Assembly (NCBI GenBank): GCA_030268105.1
Contig: BSDZ01000021.1
Coordinates: 1,612,001-1,676,000, forward strand
From: Volvox africanus
Taxonomy: Eukaryota > Chlorophyta > Chlorophyceae > Chlamydomonadales > Volvocaceae
DNA length: 64,000 bases
Direction: 5' to 3'
Positions 49,766-62,107 of this stretch are shown here, one piece after another. The stretch's first letter is position 1. Every line of letters begins with the position of its first letter. The notes under the pieces were generated by a model, which did not search any database, was not told where the DNA came from, and was given only the letters and a program-made list of their open reading frames with translations. Position numbers and translations under genes: made by a program.

Positions 49766-50071
49766 GTGATCGAGATGGCCGGGGACGTGAATGTGAATGT
49801 GAATGTGGACGTGACTCGGTGGAGGACGGGGCCAGGGGGGGTCGGTGAGGATGTCTGGGTTGTTTTGCGAGGATCTGCATGGAGTAAACGGCATCGCGTA
49901 GATCACATCCCAGCGGCTGGGGCCTTGGCAGAGGATGAGGTATCCGGCGCAGGGCCTGTGACGCGCAGCATTCATCATGATGTGGTCTCCCTGGACGGAA
50001 AGACGGAGAGACAGGCAGGCCTACCGACGGACAGGACGGTGGGCTCTCATGTGCGCGTGCGGCTGATTTAG
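49766..50071 (+). other. protein-like open frame, possible terminal exon
   Basis: About 100 codons on the plus strand (EMAGDVNVNVNVDVTRW early; stop TAG 50069-50071), preceded by an acceptor-like TGTGTAG. It contains a (GTGAAT)n run at 49787-49810, so part of the open frame is repeat-driven. No motif recognised. Confidence 0.22.
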
Positions 50072-51939
50072 GTCTATTTCGGGCCTGTGCGCTGGGCGGG
50101 CGAGCGGGCAGGCCGAAGTGTCTGCTCCTGCAGCGGCGCCCAGCCCGACGAACAAAGTTATACCGTGAGGTGGTGCATTTCCGCTGAGCCTGCTTAGGCG
50201 CCGATCTTCACACGAGTGTCCACACGCTCTCGCGGAACTGATTGCGGTGGACTGCTCGATTTTCGCTGTATGTATCGTTTCGTACTGACCCAGAGGTCCT
50301 CTTCGTTTTTGCTGTTCTCATGAAACCTGGTTTTCGCCTCCTTCTTATCATGGCATGTATGTAATGGGTATGCACGCTCGTGCAAGTTATGCACTACGCA
50401 CCAGCGCATGTACGAACTTCCCGTACTTCTCGGTCACATCATCGTGCATGCGAGAACCAAAAACCCCGAAGATCACAACCAACTGTGTATACTACTGGAC
50501 GGACAGTGTCACATCGTTGGCAGTTTCTAGTTTCAGTTTGATTGTGTGCGCGTCGGTGTGTATGTGAATGTACGAATGGAATCCGCCAGCTAGCGCCGTC
50601 ACGCGCGCACGGTGATCTGTCCGCGAGTATGGCTTTTCCATATTCCTCCCCTGGAACAACGGCTGCGTGTGCCTTCTAATGCCATATGAGGCATGCGGGT
50701 TGAGGTCTCCACGCGAGTGGGGTTGGGTGATCATCAGGATGGAATTCCCCTTAGCGCATTCTTCACTTGCATTAAACGACTTCTCGTGTGCACTCTCTCG
50801 CGGTCGTGACGCTTTCAGCTGTTTGCTTGTTTTCCCAGGTCGCGCTTTCCTTGTCTTTCTTTTTCATGCGGTACTCCCAGAGTAGATAACGGGGCGCCGT
50901 ATGGGCGAATGCAATACCGGGTTGAGTGAGTGCAGACGGCGGAGGGCTGCGCCTTCTGATGAGTTAAGTCAAAGGCGCGTCAAGGACGCGAGAGGCAAGC
51001 TTTTGGGGTATTCTATTGCGGCCCAACTGGCCTGTTGGGCTTTGACTTCATGCACGAGCAGCGTGCCCTATGGTGCAGGAGTGGGCAGCTGGCGGTCGGT
51101 TGGTCGAAATGTGTGTGTTTCGATTGTGTCAGCTGGAAGTAGTGAGGCTGCGGGAAGTTGCTGCTGGGGCAGGGGGGAAATATTGGCGGATGTGTGGAAT
51201 GGAGCAACGTTTCGCTAGATGTGATTGTAACCGTTTAGGTTGCATAGAAGGATTTTGAAGGAAGTATGGAGGGAACGGCGGTGTGTGTGGTTTGCGGGCA
51301 ACCCAAACCGCAAACGAATCAGACACGTCGCCAGGGTGGTGAGATGTGTCATGCTAACGGTGAATGTGCTGTCAGTCACCCATATACGTGGCCTCATCTT
51401 CCTGCATCTTCCTGCATTGTGAGAACCCTATTTTGGAAAGCTAAGGGCCAGGGTCAGCTGCATTGTTTAGCATTCACCAATTGGGCGCGTGCTGTTAGAA
51501 AGGGAAACTGGTGTTTGCGTTGCATTTTGACTCCCGCGTCCGGCTGAACGTATAAGTCATTATAGATCCATGTAAAGACTGTGTGTTATGGAATCCTCAC
51601 GCGTGCGCGTGTGAGTGAGTGAGTGGGCTTGCTAGGCGGCAGGAATGTAAAGCACGCGCGTATATCTAAAGAGGCGAGCAAGTCCCATGCACTACCCAAC
51701 TACACCAATCCGGCTGCCGTTGTTGGACAGGTCAGCCGACATGGAAGGTCAGGAAGTGCATGTCCAGGCTGCGCACCCGGCCGTGGTCGGCTGAGAAGTC
51801 CGTTGGGGGCCGCGCCTCCCTTCGCATGAAGGAGGGGCGGGTGAGTAATGGCCCGGCCGCACTCGGACGGCATCTGGTCCTTCATTGTCGGGGTAACGAA
51901 GGCAGACTGCTCACGAAGTTATGAAAGGTGTTGCGGCAG

Positions 51940-51983
51940 CTCCCCGGGTGCTCCCCGGGTGCTCCCCGGGTGCTCCCCGGGTG
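51940..51983. repeat. 11-bp tandem repeat
   Basis: Four perfect copies of CTCCCCGGGTG. Each copy contains the palindrome CCCGGG. Confidence 0.95.
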
Positions 51984-52828
51984 CATCCTGGTTGCGTTAT
52001 CTGGCCTTTATGAGCTTTGTTTGGCCTTCCGAACGGAGGCAGTCTGAGGGCGGCCAAAGTGGTTCATCGTGACTGTCTGTTCCGTACACGGTTCTTCTTT
52101 CCAAAGGTTTGAACCCAGGCCAGTGTGTAGTAATCGTACATGTACGGCACACACAAGCAGAAATATAAGGTGCAAGGAGCACCTACTCGCTAAGCATCTC
52201 GAGGGGGCCTTTGCGGCACTCAAGTACTAGACAGTGCAGGGGATAACGATGCGAAGGAGGCCCGTCGGATGGGCGGAACTCCAGCAGACGACTGACCGCC
52301 GTCATTCAGCGATGGGAGGCAAGGGGAGGCAGCTATCCGGTTGAGCTGGATAGGAGGACGCCGGAGGGGCGAAAGTGCTGATTGTTCTGTGGCCAACAAA
52401 GCCAGCTGTGGCTGCAAACGGGGCCGCAAATCCGAACTCCCGAACGAAGTCGACTTTCGGGCGTAGTATCGTTCACGTTGACAAGCCATGTGCTTACGAG
52501 GGCGCTCCACTTCAACTCTTTTTTCCGAGCTCGGTTCTTACGAGCCCACGTTATGCGCTGCTCTGTCCGCCACTTAAACAATGCTTTTATACGTAAACCA
52601 GCGTAGCGTTTTGGGAAAGAGGGAGAAGAGGAACATCGGCACGATAATGATGGTAATAATATTATAAAAGGCAAAAAAGACTGCCAGATTGGTGCTGGCG
52701 TGGCTACGGGTTTCTGGGCATGGCGTGCGGTGTTTGCAGCATGGGATCGGGGGCCCCCCAGAGGTTGGGACAACATACCCACTAACCACACTTCCCTTAC
52801 GTTTAATGGTCGTAAGAAATTGACTTGC

Positions 52829-52859
52829 CACGGTCCGGTTCAACAGGAACCGGACCGTG
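52829..52859. repeat. perfect 13-bp inverted repeat
   Basis: CACGGTCCGGTTC and its exact reverse complement separated by a 5-nt loop (AACAG). It would form a stable stem in RNA or cruciform in DNA. No coding sequence nearby. Confidence 0.9.
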
Positions 52860-54225
52860 AAGCGTGCGTCCTGTGTGCTCCTAATATGTGTAATAGCTGA
52901 CGCCTCCAGGCTCTTGAAGCTCAGCTTTAGTATATATGCCTGGCCGCATACGGACCACACTGTTGTGTGGAAGACGTTCGTTAGGACGTTGCACTCGAGG
53001 CGTTCGGGCCCAACTTTAAGTCCTATATATCACGGCAATATCATCACAGAGGCCCTACATGCATTCATGGGTTAGGATGATGTGTAAGGCCGACGAGACA
53101 CTGGATAGAGTGCATGGTTAATGGCTCTCCGCATGCTATTGTGTTATCACCAGATGGGTTTGTGGAACATTGCCCGCAAGTTTGTTGCAGGTCCATTATG
53201 CCGTTAGGTTAACATGATGCAAAAAATATCCGTATCGAGATTCGCGAGGAAAACAAGATGAACACCCGCGCATATTACATACGAACAGTCTTGTGCACAA
53301 ATTGTACGCTCCCACAAAGTTAAAATTAATTATGGCACAAAGCAGACCTTAAGTAGGTTTGAATATCGAGTAATGAGAGGGCAGACATCTTCTGGGAAAA
53401 CATTCTAAAATTTAAAATTCATACAATTATGAATGGCCTAAAACCTGTGTCTGAATGTTGGGACATTTACCACTACTCCCGTCTGTGGTAGGAATGAATT
53501 CGGAAGAATTCGAGTTTCGGCTATCACACCGGCACCACCAACACGCTCTGGCGCTAATAAAGGGATAAATAAGGCCGCAGGCCAGTCGAGAGGTATAATC
53601 AATCCAACCAAGCTTGCAGCGTGATCTAGCTGTCGGATCAACTTTATGGGTTGTTTCAGCCGTTAACGAACTATAACCGCGACGATTCAACCTCGTCACC
53701 GACAAATGATACCGCGTAGAGAGGACAGCATTTCTTCGTGTGCGAGAAGAAGTTGATCCTGTGGGCGGATGGATGATACCACCACAAATTCAACAGCGTT
53801 AGGCAAACTATTAGCCATTATATGAATCCACCATGGTCCATCATGCCGTATATTTCATGCACTCCAGCGCGACGACTTTCCTAAGGTTCTCCTCCCTTCA
53901 GCATTTGCGCCAAATAGCATGAGGCTGGGTTAGGGTCAGCATTTTGCATGAATGTTCTAAAAACATTCGTGACGGCTACATGGACGGTCACTTTAGCCCG
54001 GGATGTGGAGACACAGACTGGCCCCCTTACCGATAACACAGGTGACGAGAGATGTGATGCAGTGCTGATGCATCAGCAATTCAGGTCGGCAGGGGTCGGC
54101 GCTTACTTTCGAGACTATGACCCAACCAAAGCCAGCCGTTAGCAACAAGTAATCGTCAGTCCCCGCCCGCCCTTAAAGGCCCCCCAAACACACCGACTCA
54201 CAAACAGAGAGACAAACAGACCCAC

Positions 54226-57200
54226 TCACCAGCAGGTGTTGAGTACTCCGTTGCATAAGGTCGTTAGGGATGTCGAGCCATCGACTTCCAAACAGATTTT
54301 ACCGCCCTTGGCTTGTGCCGGATTCCAATTAAGCGGGGTCACCCTCAGCGTCTGCTCACCCTTAGCCCCCCACGTCGCGGCGCGGAAGCTGAGGGTGTCG
54401 GAGTCACCAGGCTGCACGCCAACAGCTATCACCTTATAGCGTTGCGTCTCGTTGGCCCAAATCTCAGCCTTCATTAAACCGGAAGTTGAGCCGCAGGGGC
54501 TCTGGGGAAGTGGACGGGTGCACAGGCCGCAAAGAGAGGCGTTAACATGACAGGCCGCGGAGCAGCATAGGCCCCACTTGAATGTGCAGCTAGGCGCCGG
54601 CGCCCAACACGACAGCGTATGAAAGCGTTACAGCGAGTTCTTGTTCCTCACCACCACTGGTCCGCTAACCTGTTCGCTTCTCCCTGCTGTGAGGGCAGAG
54701 GGACGCGCTCATCCATTCACCCCAATCGACTTCTCCACATGTGTCGTTCGCCGTCAGTCAGTCAATACGGCAAGGAGCGCGGCAACCTATGTATATATCT
54801 ATGTATCTATCTATCTATATATATATATATATATATCTATGTATCTATGTATTAATCTAGTTAGTGATTTCATAGTACTTACGTTTACATCATAGGGTGT
54901 GACTACATCGGTTATGAAGCAGTACAATGAGGTTGTGTTCTTCCGGCCCGGCGCCTTGAAGAGCACGGGCAGAGCGGCGAAGGGAGTAATTTGATACTGG
55001 GTGTTGCATCTGATGGTGGAGGGATGGGAGGGGTGGGGAGGAGGGGGGAGGGGTGGGAGGGGTGGGGGGGGAGGGAGGGTGCGGCGCTGTGACGCTGTGA
55101 CGCATGATAGAGGGATGGGGCGCATGAATGAAATATGGAAGTACGGTTCCGGATGTGTGCGTTGGGCGAGTTAGACTCATGGAGGGGCTCATCTCGCAGG
55201 CAGGGTATTGTGGTTCTGGAGCATGGGGTTGCAGCGAGCGCGTAATCGGGGAAGGGGGACGGAACGGGACGTTTTTGCATGCAGTGGGCTGGGAAAAGCC
55301 GTCTCTACCTTCGGCAAACCGATTAGTGTCCCCCCTCTGAACCCAAAACGATTTTCCCTCAACCCTTGCCGGCTATGCCCTCTTGCTCACCCATCTCGGA
55401 TATCGTACAACTCCCAAGGGCGCCGTAGCTCTCAGAGACAACTACCTACCCTACTAACTTTTGTACCCTTACTCACGCGCACTTGGGGAACGGAATTTTC
55501 TGCGGCCGGCACGCTACTGCCCGGGTCGCGTTGAGGCAGCTGGCCGGTAGATTGGGCCATTGGCCATCGCCCCCCGTCGCAACGGTCACATCATAACCGT
55601 TAAGGAACGCCGGGCAGGTCGTTAGGTCGGTGACGACTGACAACCAGTCCGCTACCCGCGCCTCAATCCAGGGCTGCAGCTTGGCGCCCTCGGCATTACT
55701 GGCGAACAGGCCGCAGACCTTTACCTGGTGGCTTGAGCAGGAGATGGAGGGCGGGTCGCTGAGGAGGATGGCGTCAATCACCTGCGCCTTAGCGATAACG
55801 TCGGCGACAACTAGCTCTGCGAACACGTTGCACTGAGAGGTGGTGATGTTGATCGGGTACAGGGGCTTTATGGGTGTGATGGTGAGGTAGGTGCAAAAGG
55901 TGCAACGGCCTGGGGAAGGAGGGTGATTGCTGGCGGAGGCAAGGAGGGGAGAGGCAGGGGGAAGCAAAGTAGGAGAAGAGGAGGGAAGAGCAGAAGGGGG
56001 AGGAGGAGGAGACGGCGGAGGAGGAGACGGCGGAGGAGGCGATGGAGGAGGAGGCGATGGAGGAGGAGGCGATGGAGGAGGAGGCGATGGAGGAGGGGGC
56101 GAGGGAGGAGGAGGCGAGGGAGGAGGCGGAGAGGGAGGAGGAGGCGATGGAGGAGGAGGCGATGGAGGAGGAGGCGATGGAGGAGGGGGCGATGGAGGAG
56201 GAGGCGATGGAGGAGGCGGAGAGGGAGGAGGAGGCGATGGAGGAGGAGGCGATAGAGGTGCCGGAGAGGGAGGAGGAGGCGATGGAGGAGGCGGAGAGGG
56301 AGGAGGAGGCGATGGAGGGGGAGGCGATGGAGGAGCCGGAGAGGGAGGAGGAGGCGATAGAGGGGGAAGCGGTGGAGGGGGGGATGGGAGGGAAAGTGGG
56401 GGCAGCGGGGAAGGGTCCTGCGGGGGAGGAGGTGTAGGGGCTGGTGAGGTCGATAACACGGAAGAATGCTGCAGTGACGGCAGTGTTGGCTGGGACTGAG
56501 ATAGGGCCATCATCACCGACATCATCGAGTCAGGGGTGTTGACATTGGAAATCGGGCAGCAGTCCTGCTGCGTATCGAACAGGGCTGCGGAGCAGACGCC
56601 CGCGGGCTGGCCTGGGGGCGGCACGCAGAGGTCCTCCAGGGTGGTGCAGCCCTTACCGGCGTTGTTGCTGAGGAGTGTGATGCACAACTCAGCGCCGTCG
56701 CTGTCCATGCCCAGGCCTAGCTGAGTAAGCCGCAGGATGGTGCTGCCCGGGGGACCATGGTCGGGTAGGTCGAAGTCGGCTGCCACTTTGGTCGGGACCC
56801 CGTTGACAGTCGCCTTCACAGCCACCCCCACGACGTCGCATTCATTGCGCACGTTGAACTGCGACGTGAAATAGGGTTCAATAACGCCCCGGCTAAGGAT
56901 ATTTATTTAAATCCCGTAAAGAGTATAACCAAAATAAGGTTAAAATGAAGTTTAGGTATAACATATTGTTTTCATAAATTTGGAACCATCAAACATGTGC
57001 GATGCATGTTGGCTGTGTCTGTGTCTCCTGGAAAGCGTCCATCTATCCAAAAAACCTTCGTGATAAACGAAGTCATTGTGGATGCTTTGTAAACATTAGG
57101 AGCAATGCAATATCCACACCGTTATCTTTTTGAGGTCAGCCTTCGTGCAGCAATGGGAAGTACATCCAGGCGTAGGAGCGACGTTCAACGCGAAGCAGAA

Positions 57201-57687
57201 TTTGCCGCCACCATGCGCCTTGACGGTTGATGAGAGACGGTAAGGCGATTCTAAGCTTTCGCACTTGCAGAATGGAAAATTTAGAAGTTCTCCAAACTGT
57301 TGGGCGTCGGCGACCCTAAAAGGTAGAGGACAGAAGAGGACTTGCATTTACTCCTAAGGAGCTGCCGAGCTGCCGTTTAGTGGAGCATTCAAAAGAGTAC
57401 GAAGGCATAAAAACAAGAAGATATCATGACAAAATTGAAAGCAAATTGTAAAACAATTCTGGGTCCCAGTTTTCAGACGAAGTAACGGATGAGTGCCGTA
57501 ACTATACACGAAAAAAAGATACATGCGGCAATTGCATGATAGTTGACGACGATAGTTGACATGCAAATACATTAAAATGACCCAACATTGCATGACCTGT
57601 TTATCTTCGTTCAAGCCCTCAATCCCGGGAGTTCACTTACGCCAAAGCGGCTACCACGAACGTCAAAAGCAGGGCGCCGCGCTTCAT
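54226..57687 (-). CDS. pherophorin (extracellular matrix hydroxyproline-rich glycoprotein)
   Basis: Secreted matrix glycoprotein, 675 aa as modelled. Exons: 57641-57687, 57120-57315, 55477-56858, 54883-55009, 54226-54501, GT-AG with matching phases. Signal peptide MKRGALLLTFVVAALA. N-terminal pherophorin domain (about 20-200): FPFCKCESLESPYRLSST, KFCFALN, SHCCTKADLKKI, RNECDVVGV, AELCITL, CCPI. Then a Pro/Ser linker of PPSPPP units (about 220-375), expected to be hydroxylated and glycosylated. Then the C-terminal pherophorin domain: FCTYLTI, QCNVFAELVVADVI, CLNATRAVAC, LYCFITDVV, KAEIWANET, LNWNPAQAKGGKICLEV. The stop used (TGA 54226-54228) overlaps a strong donor, TG|GTGAGT at 54229, and pherophorins usually have about 15-25 more residues with a CC pair, so a further exon is likely and was not found. 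Confidence 0.88.
54786..54852. repeat. (TATC/TA)n microsatellite in pherophorin intron 4
   Basis: TATC tetramers around a run of about nine TA dinucleotides, between the last two pherophorin exons. Confidence 0.9.
55985..56400. repeat. in-frame (GGAGGAGGCGAT)n repeat encoding the Pro/Ser linker
   Basis: Tandem 15-bp/12-bp units on the plus strand whose reverse complement encodes PPSPP units in pherophorin exon 3. The repeat keeps the other frames open, which creates long spurious Gly/Glu/Arg plus-strand frames. Confidence 0.93.
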
Positions 57688-58218
57688 ATTGTGACAGAAG
57701 CAGTTAAAATTTTAAATATATAAAATCTGTTGAGAATATAATTTATTACTGATACTGCACGTTAGGCTGCCGTAACACTCGACGTACAGCGCCCACCGCG
57801 TTTAAGGGCATTTTCGCAGTGCCCCGAGGTTATCCCAGATCTAAACAGCTAGATAAAAATTTCAGTTTAGGGGTTACATCCCGGACTATGTGAAAACCTG
57901 GAGCCTGGGAGGAGGAAGATTTAGCTTGATTCTTTCATCATATCTTATTTATCGTTGTGCTCGATTTGACTCTGATTCCGTCACACTGCTTACAAAATGA
58001 TTTGAATGCTTCTAACCTACATGAATGGCCTCAATACCCTGACGGCCGAAGCAGTTTGCCTGGCATTGTATGTTGTCATTTCTATAAGCTTTATGACACA
58101 CCACCCGACGCAGACCATTGCACTATATAAATGCATCATTTGTATATGTTTGTATAGAGTGCGTGCACATCAAGCTTACTTCATAGTGCGTGCATGTATG
58201 TATGCATCGATCCATAGA

Positions 58219-58336
58219 CCCTGCCAACTATTGGCTCGGCTAATTAAGGGCTAATTAAGTCAGATTGAGTCAATTAGGTCTAATTAGGTCTGGCGGGCCT
58301 GCCAGTCCTAATTAGGCCAGCCAGTAGTTGGCAGGG
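58219..58336. mobile_element. 118-bp foldback (MITE-like) element
   Basis: Two 28-nt arms, 58219-58246 and 58309-58336, are near-perfect inverted repeats (core CTGCCAACTA..TGGCT..GCCTAATTA). Between them are repeated TAATTA/AATTAGG motifs that are themselves palindromic. Size and structure suit a non-autonomous foldback or MITE. No clear target-site duplication was seen beyond the arms. Confidence 0.55.
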
Positions 58337-60949
58337 AGATGCACGCGCTATCTATCTTTCCCCGGTTCACAAATGTCGTTCACCAACTAACTGGGTAAAA
58401 ACATTATTATGACACTTCCAACTCTGACATTCAACATCAGGAGTCACACGCACATGATCAGCAGCGACAAAACGCGGGCACACCAATGACATATATACAA
58501 AGGGACCCCTGCCAGGGACATACAGACATCTTTCATCACTGCGCATATTTGATATGCAATTTAAATTCTGGTGCTGGGGCCCGGCGGCATGTAGCGCTAG
58601 ATGAGTCAGGGGAGAATACCACCTGATGACATGCGTGCGTGCACCCTCGCCTCGGAAATCAGCGGGGAGGTCAAGGGGGGCCCACCCAAGGTTTTCCTGC
58701 ATACATACTTCCTGCCTGCTGCATGCAGGCATGGGAAATTAAGCCGCAGGCTCCACGCCTGGTCACTTGAAACTTTCCACTTGTTTGTACATATCGGTGA
58801 TGCAAAGCCTGCTGCAGTACGGAGAGTCCCATGTTGCGATTAGCGGCCACATGACCAGCTTTATTTTACCCCCCCCCCCGTAAATGTGAACATGTCTGCC
58901 GATGCCGCTTGATGGTTTCACACGCCTCCTGTCCCCAGGCATCCCGCACACTCTGTCTCATTTTCCGTTGCAAGTGTAGTATCATGGGGTATTGAAGGCA
59001 GTTAATATCCAGGATGATGAGGAAACTAGACACCTTCCAATTAGGCCTAAACCGTTTGGCGGACGTTAACACAGAGATACAACAGCAAGCCAAAACCGTC
59101 ACGACTATAATGCCATATCTTCGATGCTTCACTTCTATCTGGGGACGGTGAGTTCCACTGCTGCCGCACCTCTCTCCAATAACCAGGATGGCAAGGAAAC
59201 AGCCATACATCTGTACAGTATCGTACAGCTCCAGGCAGGGGCCGCTTTAGGGCCTCGTTTCAGATGTATTCGTTGGTCACACCACAGTTCGTTATCTCAT
59301 TTCGGTAATGTTCGTAAGTATTGACGAACATGAAGCACGAAAGCCTTACAGTCATGATTGTCGACCCGTTAACCAGCTTCCATGCATATAAGCTTTACTT
59401 AAAGAGGTGACGTTTTCTGCCCAGAACTAAAGGTACCGCTTCTTTCACCCTCGATCTGGGTGAGGCATGGGACAAACTGACATTTTGTTACCATGGCGGT
59501 TGACATCTACGACAAGGGGATCTCTGCCAAAGTACGCAGGCTTGTATACTAGCACGTGCCGCCAGCAGGCTGACGCAGAGCTGAGGCATTATATGTGTCC
59601 GAGTAGATACCGTATCATGACACCATAATAAAGAATTAACCACTACACCTGCTACTCTGTCGTGCGATTTGGATGAAGATGCGGATCGAAGGAATGAAGT
59701 CCTATGTGCAGTAACCATATAGGGGCACAGCTGTCCTGACATAGCATACCATGCACGACTTTCACTACTATGCTCTAACACACAGTTACCCCCGCTTGCC
59801 TCTACACGCGAGACCACAAACGTTAGGTGTGCGTTCAATCAATGCGGTTAAAGCTACTTGGATCTTCGAGACCTCGACACTTAAAAAGCATGTACGACTC
59901 TGATTTGTTTCAATTGCGAAGATCCGTGATGGTGTCACGACAGATGGCGTTACCAGACATGAAAGGTGTCAGTACTCGTGCTATCGTGCGCGTGCATAAT
60001 TTTAATAGTTCATATACATTATAAACATAATAACTAGTAATATGTGTGAGCTGTAGGTCGGAGCGGGGACTCAGTCCGCTGGGCAGTTTCTGGGTAACGT
60101 TTGTGCCAGAAGGAACCTTCTTATGTCGATGAGCCGGTACGGCACTGATTGTCGGAGGAAGAGAGGCGAAGCGGAAAAGCTCGCCAGTTAGTTATCAATA
60201 TTTTAATCATATTTAGATCATAATATGTTATTGTTTGCGTTAGTTGATTTGTATCGGTTGAGACTAATAGCGTATGCCGCCCAATGACGGGTTGTACGGC
60301 GCTACAGTCGAACATATATTTAAGCCATGATGAGGCCAATGACCTTTGCCGCTTGACTCTAGAAGCGTTAAGCACTTCTTGAGCGTAAACGACCACTATG
60401 TTATATCTTTTGTAACGGCGTGGGAGTCATCCAAGCCACTCTGCCAGGCCTATCGTAAGGCTTAGGTCCCGACACCAGACCGCAGCCATCAGAAGCCACT
60501 TTCTGCAGCCGACGGACGGACAGCCAGCTGGAGATAGCTCAACGCAAGTTTCTTCAAGACCGTTCAAAGCCTTAGTCTTAACCCCATACTTCGCCTATTG
60601 TACTTAGTGTGACGTCGGTGCAGTAATCCGGCGTGGCTATGGAACGCATGAGACGCAATTTGACAGATTCACTAAGGGCCATGCCACCCCCAGGCATGCC
60701 GCGAGTTTTCGAGTGCCCGATACAGGCGGGAAAGGGGGTTTGGATACTAACTAGAGCCTCGGAGCACATCCCTGCAAAGGTCTGTCGTTAGGGACCCCTA
60801 ACCCGACATGCCGTACAACGTTTGCGTACCGTACCGTACGAGATGTATGTACGGCACATCTTGAGAAGCGTAGTGATGACAGAATACCCTGTCCCTGGTT
60901 GTTGCTGACGCAATAAACACAACAACAGTTAGCAAAAGAAAACAGCTGA

Positions 60950-61498
60950 CTATAGCATATCACAAATTAATGTCATGTTGCCATATCTATACATCCACTC
61001 TTCCGCTATGATCTTTACCCCACCATCATTGTCCCCATCCGCAGCTGTTGGTATTTTGTCCCTGCCGTGTTTGCCCAAGCTAACAAGGCCCGATCGGAAG
61101 GTGTCCAAACATGGACCATCCCGGATATTACTACCCGTAGACACCCCAGTATACCACAGTTGGTCTCTTGTGCTTCCGCCGTCTTACTCTTGAAGAAGGG
61201 GGCCCCCGGCAGTTGTATCAGTTATACCCAGCTTGGCACCTGCCTGGGTTGCTGCATTTCACGTCTCATAATAGCTCAATGGCAATCTCCTTGTGCACTC
61301 ATGACTCTTGTGTACCTTGATTCTAAAGCGTCCCCATGGGATACAGCCACTCCTGCTAGTGCCTTCCGCCAAGTGCACTTCTGTGGCCCACCCAATCTTC
61401 TCTGCATTACGGACCGCATTAAACTCTGTGGGTGCCAATAATGCGTACCGCGAGCTGATCCGGAGCTGGGTTTCCGCTGCTCGTATCTTGGGACCCAA
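60950..61498 (-). pseudogene. disrupted reading frame
   Basis: One minus-strand frame stays protein-like over about 183 codons, with in-frame stops at 61259-61261 (TGA) and about 61186 (TAA). Segments include RISSRYALLAPTEFNAVRNA, WATEVHLAEGTSR, and GPCLDTFRSGLVSLGKHGRD. No family recognised. The uninterrupted phase across both stops suggests decay of a coding sequence or mobile-element ORF; chance is possible. Confidence 0.28.
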
Positions 61499-62080
61499 GA
61501 AGCGCGGGTTCTGCGTGCCGCTTCTTCCAAAGACAGGCAGGATTAGCTTTTATAAAAGTGGTCCCGCTCGCGAGATGCTGTTGTTTGAGGAAGGGGTTTT
61601 CCCGCACAGTTGCTAGAAGTTCCATGCTAACCTATAGGAGCATCAACATCATACCAAAAATTGCCTAACATCATCTTACATTATGTTATCGATCGACGCC
61701 ACTTATGCACTTTCCTTCTATCGCAAGTGCCTGCTTGGACTTATTTTCCACTCCAGGTTTATGATTATCTTTTATGAACTTCTTTTGCTCAAGCTTGCAG
61801 TTCCTTGAGCCTCCTGGATCGTCTAGGCCTTAGGGGCTCTCACGAGTTTGTAATTCATAAAATCATGTTCTTAAGGAATGCTCAGGAATGGCAACGGTCA
61901 TAAGCTTAGGTAATCAGCGTAGACTGGCCAAGGCGCTCATGAAATCCGGAGGAGAGGGACTTGGATCGGCAAGGCGGTATAACGTCTCGTAATACCACTT
62001 TTACCTTTTTCCATTTGTTTTATATCAAATACTTTCTTTGATATTTTTCTCTTTAAGGTTTTGTTTTTGGTCTTGAGTAG

Positions 62081-62107
62081 GTAATGCCTGCAAAATGGAG
62101 GCATTAC
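62081..62107. repeat. 9-bp inverted repeat
   Basis: GTAATGCCT and AGGCATTAC around a 9-nt loop. Short; could be chance. Confidence 0.6.

Larger units (their letters stand above)
48555..54225. other. long spacer between AP2 gene and pherophorin
   Basis: About 5.7 kb with no recognised gene. Two protein-like plus-strand frames near the left end (listed separately), a four-copy 11-bp repeat at 51940-51983, a perfect hairpin at 52829-52859, and otherwise nothing I can support. A missing terminal pherophorin exon could lie at the right end. Confidence 0.45.

Noticed and set aside
52220..52960. Minus-strand frames of 128-152 codons with hydrophobic stretches
   Set aside because: No conserved motif, no plausible splice partners and composition close to random.
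55923..56499. Plus-strand Gly/Glu/Arg-rich frames
   Set aside because: Antisense of the pherophorin Pro/Ser linker; repeat-driven.
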